From a virus, in IMG/VR virus record IMGVR_UViG_3300034018_000508, positions 1 through 30,437 of that record: a DNA stretch of 30,437 nucleotides, one strand, 5' to 3'. The position numbers and the translations under genes were made by a program. Position 1 is the first letter of the stretch. The number at the start of each line of letters is the position of its first letter. A model generated the notes under the pieces. It was not told the DNA's origin. It saw only the letters and a program-made list of their open reading frames with translations, and made no database searches. Shown here in pieces: positions 23,701-30,333 of the stretch.

Positions 23701-24404
23701 TTGGGCCGAGGCTTTTTTCCTTTTCTCCAACGCTGGTCGACGCACGTTTTCTGCCCAGTGGGACTTTTGATGCCGATTGGTTCGTCGGCCTATTCAGCAA
23801 CCTTTCGTTTACCTCCCTTGGAGTGCCGAATCGCTGGGTAGCGCAGCCGACCGCGACGCAGCATCTTGGCACTTACTACAATGCGCTCAAAATAGACCGC
23901 ACGCCAGCACAGCTCTGGGGCGAAGTTACCGGGCTTGGGGTTCCAGGGACGCCTGAGTATGACGCAACAAGCATTCCGCTCGTTGACGGCACAAATTTTA
24001 CAGTCGGGGCGGCGGTCGCGCAAATTGTTGCCAGCTGCGGAGAGTGGACGCTACGCGCGCAGAGAACTTGCACGCAGCACCTGGGGCTATCAACAGCCGC
24101 GCCAAACGAACTGGTCATAACGATCAGCGGCACGGTTGGATACAACGGGGCAAGTTCGGTGTATCCGCGTCTGTGGAATTTCGGCCTACAGGCGTATGAG
24201 ATTGGAACTGCCGGAATGTCTGGAGCAAGCGGCACCTACACCGCAAACCTCGTGCTGTCGCCGGAGCAAGAGGCGACGCTTGCGTCTGGTGGCTCGGTAT
24301 CTGTGGTGGCGGATAGGCTCTCGACACATAGGACTTGGCAGGGCCAAGGACTGCCAGAACTCATTTATGCAGGCCGCCATGTCTGGACCCTCTCCGCCTC
24401 CTAA
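20697..24404 (+). CDS. Large tail protein (tip/fibre) with N-terminal Cys cluster
   Basis: A 1235-residue protein of no family I can name. I chose GTG 20697 because it forms a GTGA overlap with the preceding stop; a TTG at 20682 is also in frame. Residues 5-22 contain a Cys cluster (KKCRCCACTVAQIFRCEQA), possibly a metal or disulfide knot. The rest is beta-rich, with an Ig-like domain near 535-600 (APGQYSITATAPVTDRAGNA). Two segments share a D-K/R-T-P-x-x-L/F-W pattern (IDKTPPPLFWNVF and IDRTPAQLWGEV), which suggests duplicated modules. Size and position after the tape measure fit a central tail spike or tip. The DNA is less GC-rich than its neighbours, most clearly at about 21540-22350. Confidence 0.6.
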   Translation: MRHAKKCRCCACTVAQIFRCEQAQTFGMWDVAGLLPLITCDDLPSAKRLWVDSAFQAEDKVADRITNGAISVDLNAVGITVSGVASGSQVGHLGCSLFNNAATASLFNNASKPGQQDIELSAGTTTLSRGTLSRDSISLISCESPTGGRYVTSHTPSVDNSSGVAGGLWVRQSTGFPGYTNQPILGLQNWNPLVTFPAHPSALSWACTTKVFRNGELVGTATAQRGSATPQFVSRTEQVQDRGWTWRYSADHPNPAFRGFVAGERYETAERAGIRISGKLYRIRVNGFFLGQFFLTFKEASDFAANFLEVNPEIILVDEGPLEFVDEIVYVNVGTAFYNYSPAVGVIVTGGKNTRLVSPLTVGGIYRGPFFVPAGGAFAVAIPFSLESQIDPLNHFVATQFDGVTGSQWASLTQEEGSYLCVSTTTDACDSADLLDPTEHVVMEGPGFVWPPTVGSGKGASAQQTTIFNSFVIDKTPPPLFWNVFDDMTVAEAAEKSINDWAILNGVRSDEPIGGDFGLQLSSPGFESLAAPSRWTPKTYRYIGAGTQTANFDTTLSYQTLAPGQYSITATAPVTDRAGNAALDQPSVTFKVVGGTQDELRGRPRFEIPFESSALVNGQIFGGREYPVTQIDVVFADHVYGVTKRHFELKGFGRYLDKSVQPPTLANGEIPQLMYEFPPVPPDGDTELERINPRGITKVERLSSKRLRLTLDSAMQFPGSKWRLFFTPDKQVFWADALPIGFDLEYRQTPAFISDSGGLVGETQLWQVKFPGGIDWPLLYDVDEEKWQIPFGGVTYDAGDTIESDSQLAAELTAVGIWIKFKKPVQMACRTNWIVIRPPGTTPERIDIGTYIFDLQNGAALSSGGSIIGIGGVSSVTTEITEPESSGEPWRSQISASGSMWLSKTPGTFQAGASNSVDPFVPSVPASQTQSTNEPYSYWGLDTTIYPSTPRRLRSCKAPKSNQPQASVIHGGGNMTTITATLSRVVVLGSNGPPASFTGGNFGPRLFSFSPTLVDARFLPSGTFDADWFVGLFSNLSFTSLGVPNRWVAQPTATQHLGTYYNALKIDRTPAQLWGEVTGLGVPGTPEYDATSIPLVDGTNFTVGAAVAQIVASCGEWTLRAQRTCTQHLGLSTAAPNELVITISGTVGYNGASSVYPRLWNFGLQAYEIGTAGMSGASGTYTANLVLSPEQEATLASGGSVSVVADRLSTHRTWQGQGLPELIYAGRHVWTLSAS

Positions 24405-24600
24405 CGGCCTCGGCGACCTCGTCGCCGCCGCGTTCGCGTCCATCGGCGTCACGAAGGACCGCGCGCAGGCCGTCGCCAACGCGATCGGGGTCGAGGACTG
24501 TGGGTGCGCGCAGCGGCAGGAGCGGCTCAACGAGCTCGGGCGCATGGTCGGGATCGGCGGGCCACCCCCTGCGGCTGATTCGCCACCGACCGTAGGCTGA
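24379..24600 (+). CDS. Small tail-region protein with CGC-xx-R-xxx-LN motif
   Basis: A 73-residue protein starting 26 bases inside the end of the large tail gene. It has a helical N-terminal half (GLGDLVAAAFASIGVTKDRA) and the motif D-C-G-C-A-Q-R-Q-E-R-L-N-E-L, followed by a Pro/Gly-rich end. Short proteins with a Cys-x-Cys then Arg and Leu-Asn in this position recur in phage tail-tip regions; their role is unknown. I chose ATG 24379 over the longer upstream frame because that part is a shadow of the large tail gene. The intercistronic DNA after it contains CCGTAGG, the reverse complement of part of the CCCCTACGGTC motif. Confidence 0.6.
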   Translation: MSGPSPPPNGLGDLVAAAFASIGVTKDRAQAVANAIGVEDCGCAQRQERLNELGRMVGIGGPPPAADSPPTVG

Positions 24601-24624
24601 CGGCACACCCCCAAGGGCTGCCGC

Positions 24625-24981
24625 GTGGCTGTTTTCTCGCAAATTCCAGGCGATCTCGACCTCCGCATCGTGCGCGGAGACGAGGTGACTTTCTCGGCTG
24701 TCTTCGCTGCCACGAACCTCACGGGATTCACTGTCACGGCTGCGGTCTACAGCGGCTTTGGGGCGACTGCGACCGACACGCCTGTCGCGACGCCTGCCGT
24801 CACGGTCACGATGGCGACCGTGAACAACGTCACTTCGAGCACCGTTCAAATCAGCATGACTGAGACGCAGACGCTCGCGATCTCGCCGACCGGCTCGAAT
24901 CGCTGGTTTCTCCGCTGGGTCTCGCCTGGCGGTGTGACGCGAACGGTGTTGAGCGGCACCGTCACTGCATCGAACCCGTGA
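24625..24981 (+). CDS. Small beta-rich fibre-associated protein (BppU N-domain-like)
   Basis: A 118-residue protein beginning at GTG. It is an all-beta domain: DLRIVRGDEVTFSAVF, then TGFTVTAAVYSG, then STVQISMTETQTLAI, then NRWFLRWVSPGGVTRTVLSG. The order G-D-x-x-x-F-x-x-x-F, T-G-x-T-x-x-A, a strand ending in T-Q-T, and a W-x-L-R-W strand with T-V-L-x-G is seen in N-terminal domains of baseplate upper proteins and in similar phage fibre-linking proteins. It lies directly before a collagen-like fibre gene and may anchor it. Family placement is by eye. Confidence 0.5.
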   Translation: MAVFSQIPGDLDLRIVRGDEVTFSAVFAATNLTGFTVTAAVYSGFGATATDTPVATPAVTVTMATVNNVTSSTVQISMTETQTLAISPTGSNRWFLRWVSPGGVTRTVLSGTVTASNP

Positions 24982-24989
24982 GGTAGCGA

Positions 24990-26636
24990 ATGGCGGGCAA
25001 TGAGGTCACGGTCACGGTCTCGGGTGGCACGACCACAACGGTCACGGTGCCGGGATCTACCGGCACGCCAGCGCCCACGATCACGAATGGCGGGACGGCG
25101 AATGTCAGCGTGACGAGCGTCGGCGACCGTGGGCCGCAGGGCGACGTTGGCCCGGCGACGACGCTTACCATCGGCACGGTCACGGGTGGCGCGACGGCTG
25201 CGGCAACGCTGACGGGGCCAGCCGGGGCGCAGGTGTTGAACCTGACGCTGCCGCAGGGTGCAACGGGAAGTACGGGCAGCACGGGGGCTACGGGCGCAAC
25301 GGGAGCCACGGGGCCAGCCGGGCCTGCGAACAGCCTCACTATTGGCACGACCACGACTGGCGCGGCGGGCTCGTCGGCGTCTGCGACGATAACGGGGACG
25401 GCACCCAATCAGACCTTGTCGCTGACCATTCCTCGCGGCGACGCGGGGCAGGCTGGCGCGACAGGGGCCGCCGGGCCTGCGAACACGCTCACTATCGGCA
25501 CGGTCACGACGGGGGCGGCTGGGTCAAACGCCTCCGCGACGCTGACCGGGGCGGCCCCGAATCAAACGCTCAACCTGACCATTCCGCGCGGGAATGCTGG
25601 CGTTGACGGCCAAGACGGGGCAGACGTTGAGTTTCAGGCGACATCGACGCATCTGCAATGGCGATACGCTCCGAGCGGCACGTGGGCCGACCTCGTTGCG
25701 CTCTCGGAAATCACGGGTCCGCAAGGCGCGGCAAACAGCCTGTCTATCGGCAACGTGACCACCGGCGCGGCCGGCTCATCGGCAAGCGCAACGATCACGG
25801 GAGACGCCCCCAGCCAGACGCTCAACCTCGTCATTCCGCGAGGCGATGCGGGGCTCAGTGGTCTGTCGTGGGCGAGCGTTCCAAGCGCGCCTGGATCGCC
25901 TGGCGCTGCTGGCGATATGGCCTACGACGCGACCAGCCTCTACGTCTGCGTGGCGCAGGACACATGGAAGCGAGCCGCACTCGCGACCTGGACGCCATCT
26001 GACCCTCTGTTTTCGGCGGTGTCTCTCCTCCTGCACATGGACGGCAGCGGCTCGGCGTTCACTGATTCAAGCGGCACGCCGAAGACGATCACCGCCAACG
26101 GCAACGCCACGCAATCAACAGCGCAGTCGAGGTTTGGTGGCAAGTCGGCTTTGTTCGACGGCGCATCGAGCCTCTCCGTTCCGCCGAGTCTCGCCAATCT
26201 GCCAGCCGGAACGGATTTCACGATTGAGGCGTGGATTTATCCCAGCGGCACTCCAAGCGGGGCCATTTTGGGAAGCGGCGGAAACGGGCATGTGTGGTTT
26301 GGGATTCAAAACGGCCAATTGTTCCTGGGAAGAACAGACCTGGCTGTGGTGGTGTCGTCGGCAAACTTTGCGATCGCGCCGAACCAATGGCAGCATGTGG
26401 CGGTAACTCGCGCCGGAGACGTAGTGCGACTATTCATCAACGGAACGCAGGTCAGCACGGCTACGCAAAGTTTTTCATTCCCACAGCCGAGCGCGCTGAC
26501 CATCGGAAGCCTGGCTGGGCTTGGTAGTCAGAATTACAGCGGGCATATCGACGAGTTCCGCATCACGAGCGGCGCGGGTGCGGCCCGCTACACGGCGAAC
26601 TTCACCCCGCCCACGGCCGCGTTCCCCGACGCCTGA
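24990..26636 (+). CDS. Collagen-like tail fibre with LamG-like C-terminal domain
   Basis: A 548-residue fibre. After an N-terminal Thr/Val-rich beta region come collagen-like triplets (GATGSTGSTGATGATGATGP near residue 90). Four 35-40-residue repeats of the kind SLTIGTTTTGAAGSSASATI...NQTLSLTIPRGDAG follow, joined by Gly-x-y linkers. About residues 345-548 form a concanavalin/LamG-like jelly roll: FDGASSLSVP, FTIEAWIYPSG, NQWQHVAVTRAGDVVRLFINGTQV and a closing GHIDEFRIT strand. Such domains bind sugars or proteins, so this is a second receptor-binding candidate besides the 7217 gene. It begins nine bases after the previous stop. Confidence 0.82.
   Translation: MAGNEVTVTVSGGTTTTVTVPGSTGTPAPTITNGGTANVSVTSVGDRGPQGDVGPATTLTIGTVTGGATAAATLTGPAGAQVLNLTLPQGATGSTGSTGATGATGATGPAGPANSLTIGTTTTGAAGSSASATITGTAPNQTLSLTIPRGDAGQAGATGAAGPANTLTIGTVTTGAAGSNASATLTGAAPNQTLNLTIPRGNAGVDGQDGADVEFQATSTHLQWRYAPSGTWADLVALSEITGPQGAANSLSIGNVTTGAAGSSASATITGDAPSQTLNLVIPRGDAGLSGLSWASVPSAPGSPGAAGDMAYDATSLYVCVAQDTWKRAALATWTPSDPLFSAVSLLLHMDGSGSAFTDSSGTPKTITANGNATQSTAQSRFGGKSALFDGASSLSVPPSLANLPAGTDFTIEAWIYPSGTPSGAILGSGGNGHVWFGIQNGQLFLGRTDLAVVVSSANFAIAPNQWQHVAVTRAGDVVRLFINGTQVSTATQSFSFPQPSALTIGSLAGLGSQNYSGHIDEFRITSGAGAARYTANFTPPTAAFPDA
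25332..25854 (+). repeat. Coding repeats of the collagen-like fibre
   Basis: Three close copies (starting about 25332, 25485 and 25737) of a unit encoding TIG-x-x-TTGAAGS-x-ASAT followed by QTLNLTIPRG-x-AG; a more diverged first copy begins near 25161. The DNA copies share long stretches, so unequal recombination could change fibre length. Confidence 0.7.
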
Positions 26637-26651
26637 CGCCCTGCCCGCACG

Positions 26652-26676
26652 TTGACCCTCGCTCTACGCTGGCCTT
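26652..26676 (+). promoter_or_regulatory. Candidate leaderless promoter of the HExxH gene
   Basis: TTGACC (26652-26657), seven bases, TACGCT (26665-26670), six bases, ATG 26677. It has the same spacing as the blocks before 2277, 9406 and 12396. No Shine-Dalgarno site is present. Confidence 0.45.
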
Positions 26677-26967
26677 ATGCCCCGCAGGAAGCGCCAACGC
26701 CGCACCGTCTACGTCGGCGACCAACGCTGGAAGATCGAGCGGTCGCAGCGTCTTCGTGGCATCGACGGCGACTGCAACTACACCCTGCGTCGCATCCGCG
26801 TCGACGCCCGGCTCCGGGGCGTTGACCTCTTAGATACCCTGATTCACGAGCTCATTCACGCCCGCTGGCCCGACCTGTCTGAAGATGCCGTAGTCGAGTT
26901 TTCGGAGACGCTGTCTGGCGTGCTCGACGCCGAGGGATTCCGCCACCGTGACGACGAGGAGGACTGA
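26677..26967 (+). CDS. Small HExxH zinc metallopeptidase-like protein
   Basis: A 96-residue protein with L-I-H-E-L-I-H-A-R-W-P-D-L-S-E (HExxH at about residues 54-58) followed by E-D-A-V-V-E-F-S-E-T-L. The acid there could supply a third zinc ligand. The N-terminal 20 residues are very basic (MPRRKRQRRT). Short HELIHA proteins of this kind are common in phages and look like minimal SprT/zincin folds; substrates are unknown. It has its own promoter-like block and then leads a tight group of genes (next start overlaps its stop by one base). Confidence 0.7.
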   Translation: MPRRKRQRRTVYVGDQRWKIERSQRLRGIDGDCNYTLRRIRVDARLRGVDLLDTLIHELIHARWPDLSEDAVVEFSETLSGVLDAEGFRHRDDEED

Positions 26968-27218
26968 TGGCGAAGGGCAAGCCAGACATCATTGAAGACG
27001 TGCTCGGCAACATCGCTTCCAAGCAACCGCAGGCGTGGTATCAGCGGGTATCGCCAGAGCACGCCGAGACGCTGCAAGCGATCAAAGACGCCTATCACTC
27101 CGGCAGGTTTGGCAAGCGGAAGAAGCCCGCCGCCGAGGCGATTTCCAAGACGCTCAAAGATAGAGGCATTGCGAACGTCCAGTTTCAGGGAGTGCTCGCA
27201 TGGCTCGAAAGAGCGTAG
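26967..27218 (+). CDS. Small putative DNA-binding protein
   Basis: An 83-residue mostly helical basic protein. The end (EAISKTLKDRGIANVQFQGVLAWLERA) looks like a helix-turn-helix in which the last helix would read DNA; the middle (HAETLQAIKDAYHSGRFGKRKKP) is basic. I know similar small proteins next to phage phosphoesterase genes but without an assigned role. One-base overlap with the preceding stop and a 19-base overlap with the next gene show operon coupling. Whether it regulates or works with the nuclease-like neighbour is open. Confidence 0.5.
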   Translation: MAKGKPDIIEDVLGNIASKQPQAWYQRVSPEHAETLQAIKDAYHSGRFGKRKKPAAEAISKTLKDRGIANVQFQGVLAWLERA

Positions 27219-28384
27219 TCGCTGACATCGCTGCGAAGGTCAACGGCGAAAAAGGGCTGACCATCGAGGAGGTTTCCAAAAAGGAGACCGCCGAAGGCCT
27301 TGAGGCGAAGAGCGTCTCGACTCGCATCCGCACGGTGGAGGATCTGCTGCGGCATATCGAAGCGGATCTCGACCGCTTTGAAGTTGTCCAGAGTGAAGCT
27401 ACCAAGTGGGAAGGACTCACGGCGGACAAAGACACGGGCGAGCCTGTGGTGACTGAGCTTCACCGCGTCCATGTGAGGCTCAAGCCAAAGGGCGGGCCGA
27501 CGACTCGCGAGATGGTTGAGGCGATGATCGCCGGGGCGAAGGGCATCGCACGACCTACGGTGCGGAAGCCGAAGCGGACGCCGAAGGCCGAGTCCTACGC
27601 GGTGCTCGTCGTCGCCGATGTTCACATGGGCAAATACTGTTGGGCCGAAGGCACGGGCCACGACAACTACGATCTCGCAATTGCATCGGCTCGCGTCACG
27701 GCGGCATCGACGCAGTTGCTTGAAACGTGCGCCGCACAAAAACCCGCCCGCGTGCTCGTCGCCTACCTTGGCGACCTATTCCACGCCGACACGCCGGGGC
27801 TCACGACAACCGGAGGGACGCCGCTCGCCGGAAGCACAGACGGCAGGCTCCAGAAGATGATTGAGGTCGGTTGCGATTCGCTTCTTGCAATTGTGGAAAG
27901 GGCAGCGGAGATTGCCCCGACCGATGCCCTGGTCGTCAACGGCAACCATGACGAAGTGCTCTCATGGGCATTCCAGCGAATCCTGTCAGAGCGTTTCCGC
28001 AGGGACGGTCGCGTCTCGGTTTCCGGCTCCTACACCGGGCGGCAGTACGTCACTTGTGGCCGCAACCTTCTCGGGTTTGCACACGGTCACAAGGCGAAGA
28101 AGAAGCTCCCGCAACTGATGGCAATTGAGCAGCCGTCAGCGTGGAGCAACTGCCCGTATCGCGAGTGGCACACCGGGCATCTGCACCACCAGGCGGCTGA
28201 GTGGTCGCGACCAATCGAAACGATCGACGGCGTGCTTGTGCGGATCGCGCCTTCGCTCTCTCCGCCTGACGACTACCACGCCGTCAACGGCTGGGTCGGT
28301 CAACGCGAAGCGATGGAAGCGTTCATCTACGACGCTGGCGGCGGGCTGTCCTCGATGCACGTCGCGGGGGCCGCCCGTGCTTGA
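27200..28384 (+). CDS. Calcineurin-like metallophosphoesterase
   Basis: A 394-residue enzyme with all metal-binding motifs of the family: D140-V-H142, G191-D192 in YLGDLFHAD, N249-H250-D251 in NGNHDE, H295/H297 in FAHGHK and H327/H329 in HTGHLHH. Two-metal phosphoesterases of this phage type may act on nucleic acid ends or small phosphate esters; the substrate is not evident. Residues 1-125 form an extra helical, basic N-terminal region that may bind DNA or a partner. It overlaps the preceding small gene by 19 bases and the following gene by eight (GTG at 28377). Confidence 0.88.
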   Translation: MARKSVVADIAAKVNGEKGLTIEEVSKKETAEGLEAKSVSTRIRTVEDLLRHIEADLDRFEVVQSEATKWEGLTADKDTGEPVVTELHRVHVRLKPKGGPTTREMVEAMIAGAKGIARPTVRKPKRTPKAESYAVLVVADVHMGKYCWAEGTGHDNYDLAIASARVTAASTQLLETCAAQKPARVLVAYLGDLFHADTPGLTTTGGTPLAGSTDGRLQKMIEVGCDSLLAIVERAAEIAPTDALVVNGNHDEVLSWAFQRILSERFRRDGRVSVSGSYTGRQYVTCGRNLLGFAHGHKAKKKLPQLMAIEQPSAWSNCPYREWHTGHLHHQAAEWSRPIETIDGVLVRIAPSLSPPDDYHAVNGWVGQREAMEAFIYDAGGGLSSMHVAGAARA

Positions 28385-29132
28385 CGCCGACTACATAACG
28401 GCAGCAGAGCACCGCGCTCGTCGCTTCTCTGGTGCGTACACCGGCACGAGCGGCACGCTCGCCGCAGACGTTCTCAGACTCATCAAGGAAAGGGCAACCA
28501 TGACCGCAGCGTTTGACCAGTTGGAAGCCGACAACAAAGCCCTTCGCGAAGCCGTCGCCGCTCGCATGGACGCGACGCCAGAGGACGACCCGAAGCATCG
28601 TGGCTACACGCCGATGGCTGCTTCGCTCGCCGGTTGCAGACCTGCCCAGGAAGCGGCTGCCCGGTGCTTCGACACGACCGAGCAGGAGTCGCCGACCGAG
28701 ATAGCTGACGCCGACGTGCCGTCGATCCCCGTCGACTGGATTCTCCAGGGCGAGCGTGAACTGAAGGGCGAGCGCGAGCCGGTTGACATGCGTCATACGG
28801 GGGACGGGCTGCTCGCGCCGCAGGACTCGATCCGCCCCGGCTCGCGGGAGTTTCTCGCCGTGCTCGACGAGCTCAAGTCGCTCCACCTCCGTAAGACCCT
28901 GGATTACGGGATCGACGAAGACGCTCTGAGCAACATTCGCTCCTCGGCAGACGTGGTGAATATGCCAGCCTGGGCCGGCTGCATCCTGCGAATCAGCGAC
29001 AAGATGCACCGGCTCAAAGCGTTCTTCCGCCGTGGCAAATGCGAGTTCGACGGGGTCGAGGACACGCTCAAAGACATCGCCTGTTACGCGGCGATTGCCC
29101 TCGTGCTCCACCGCGAAACCGACCGGGAATAG
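28377..29132 (+). CDS. DUF1599/MazG-like protein with N-terminal helical region
   Basis: A 251-residue protein whose last 95 residues match the DUF1599/nucleotide-modification-associated type: ELKSLHLRKTLDYGIDEDAL, then SSADVVNMPAWAGCILRISDKMHRL and GVEDTLKDIACYAAIAL. The conserved acids on these helices (E, D-K and E-D...D) resemble the metal-binding helices of all-alpha NTP pyrophosphatases such as MazG. A role in nucleotide-pool handling is likely, though unproven for this family. Residues 1-150 contain a short coiled coil (FDQLEADNKALREAVAARM) and disordered linkers. I chose GTG 28377, which overlaps the phosphoesterase stop; ATG 28500 is an alternative. Confidence 0.7.
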   Translation: MLDADYITAAEHRARRFSGAYTGTSGTLAADVLRLIKERATMTAAFDQLEADNKALREAVAARMDATPEDDPKHRGYTPMAASLAGCRPAQEAAARCFDTTEQESPTEIADADVPSIPVDWILQGERELKGEREPVDMRHTGDGLLAPQDSIRPGSREFLAVLDELKSLHLRKTLDYGIDEDALSNIRSSADVVNMPAWAGCILRISDKMHRLKAFFRRGKCEFDGVEDTLKDIACYAAIALVLHRETDRE

Positions 29133-29143
29133 CCCCTACGGTC
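29133..29143 (+). repeat. Intergenic motif CCCCTACGGTC, copy 3
   Basis: It lies immediately after the stop codon of the DUF1599-like gene. An ACGGTC echo at 29168-29173 overlaps a CGACC/GGTCG hairpin (29156-29160, 29170-29174) just before the GGAGG ribosome-binding site of the next gene. Confidence 0.4.
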
Positions 29144-29183
29144 ACGCCAGTTTTTCGACCAATCTGAACGGTCGGAGGCTGAC

Positions 29184-29420
29184 GTGATCGCTGCGGCTCA
29201 CTGGCGTCGAGGCGGACCTGACGGGCGCGAACCCATCGCGGCCGCAGGTGAGGTCGTGTCGCTCGCCAAGAACTTCACGAAGACGCAGGAGTATTGGGGC
29301 AAGGTCACGAGCAAGCGGCCCGCGCCGCTGACCGCATCGCATGTGCAACTGGTCGCGTTCCGCCTCGGCTGTTCTCTCGATTCCGCCCGCCGGGCAATCC
29401 TCATGGGGCTCGTGAAATGA
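29184..29420 (+). CDS. Small unknown protein with C-terminal HTH/UBA-like helices
   Basis: A 78-residue protein starting at GTG, with GGAGG five bases upstream. The N-terminal 45 residues are basic and unstructured-looking; the end (ASHVQLVAFRLGCSLDSARRAILMGLVK) folds plausibly as two or three small helices of the UBA or HTH kind. I cannot name it. The ATGA overlap with the next gene ties it to the membrane-protein cluster. The hairpin and intergenic motif just before it may mark the start of a new transcription unit. Confidence 0.5.
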   Translation: MIAAAHWRRGGPDGREPIAAAGEVVSLAKNFTKTQEYWGKVTSKRPAPLTASHVQLVAFRLGCSLDSARRAILMGLVK

Positions 29421-29791
29421 TCTCATCCGCTCCGCTGCAAGCCGCCTACGACCTCGTCTCGCTCGCCGAGAAGGTGCGGGCGTTCGTCGCTACGGCGAAG
29501 GTCAAAGCCGCTGGCGGGATCACGCTCGCGGAGTTTGGCGAGCTCGCCGTCGCCCTCATGCGGGTGGCGATTGAAGCGGCCGACGCGATCCCCGTCGAAG
29601 GTGCCGAGCGAAAGCAGTTTGTTCTCAACGCCGTGGGGCTGTTGTTCGACACGCTCGCGGACAAGGCGATCCCCGCGCTCGCGTGGCCCGTCTGGATCAT
29701 CCTGAAACCGGCCGCCCGCCAACTGCTGCTCTTGGTCGCCAGCGGTGCCATTGAATCTCTCTTGCCTCTTGTCCGAAAGGCTGCCCCGTGA
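29417..29791 (+). CDS. Putative membrane/holin-like protein
   Basis: A 124-residue protein. The first half is amphipathic helix (AAYDLVSLAEKVRAFVATAKV and LAEFGELAVALMRVAIEAAD). The second half is hydrophobic (FVLNAVGLLFDTLADKAIPALAWPVWIILKPAARQLLLLVAS region) with one or two possible membrane spans. Placement after all tail genes, directly before another membrane protein, suggests a holin or other lysis-cassette member, but no endolysin is visible in the window to confirm it. ATG 29417 overlaps the previous stop (ATGA), and the stop overlaps the next GTG (GTGA). Confidence 0.45.
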   Translation: MISSAPLQAAYDLVSLAEKVRAFVATAKVKAAGGITLAEFGELAVALMRVAIEAADAIPVEGAERKQFVLNAVGLLFDTLADKAIPALAWPVWIILKPAARQLLLLVASGAIESLLPLVRKAAP

Positions 29792-30333
29792 TTACTGCCC
29801 TGCTGCTCGTTGCCGCTGCCGTGCTTCTGGCGTGGCCTTGGATTCGCGAGCACGCCCCCGAGGTCGACCTCTCCAATCTCGACCGTCGCCATTACGCGGC
29901 AATCCTGCTCGGGGCGGCAGCACTGGCGTCATACGCCTTGCGTTCGCCAGCGGCCCCGCAGCCGCAGCCAACGCCGTCGCCGACGAAGCTCGACCTCCGT
30001 GGCACGTTTGTCGGCCCCGACGCAGCGTCAGACGCAGCCACCACGGCGGCCCTCTGCGGCGAGATCGCCAACGAAGTCGAGTGGGACGGGACGCAGCCAG
30101 AGCCGCTCATTAAAACCGGCGTGGCGTTTGACGAGTTGCGAGTCCGCACGCGGCTCCTGCTTTGCAAGGGCGAGAGCCTAGGCGACAAGCATCCGCGAGC
30201 AAGGGAAGCGATCGAAGCGTTCCTGAACGCTGCCGCAGGGACTTCCGGCGGGCCGCTCACGCCAGAGCAGCGGGCGAAGTGGGTCGCGGCTTATCGCGAG
30301 GTGGCTCGGTCTGCGGAGGCTGCCGCCCGATGA
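29788..30333 (+). CDS. Two-span membrane protein of unknown role (lysis-region candidate)
   Basis: A 181-residue protein with a hydrophobic N-terminal helix (residues 2-18, ITALLLVAAAVLLAWPW), a short polar loop, and a second hydrophobic helix (37-50, YAAILLGAAALASY). A Pro/Gln linker (APQPQPTPSPT) and a soluble domain with LDLRGTFVGPDAASDAATTAALCGEIANEVEWDG and TPEQRAKWVAAYREV follow. The LRGTFVGP...ALC...EVEWDG block looks like a conserved domain that I have seen only in phage-like loci, unassigned. A membrane-anchored domain beside a holin-like gene could be a spanin- or antiholin-like partner, though no spanin motif is seen. Confidence 0.5.
   Translation: MITALLLVAAAVLLAWPWIREHAPEVDLSNLDRRHYAAILLGAAALASYALRSPAAPQPQPTPSPTKLDLRGTFVGPDAASDAATTAALCGEIANEVEWDGTQPEPLIKTGVAFDELRVRTRLLLCKGESLGDKHPRAREAIEAFLNAAAGTSGGPLTPEQRAKWVAAYREVARSAEAAAR

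Noticed and set aside
25161-25854. Tandem repeats as a possible CRISPR or origin
   Set aside because: They are in-frame collagen-like fibre repeats.
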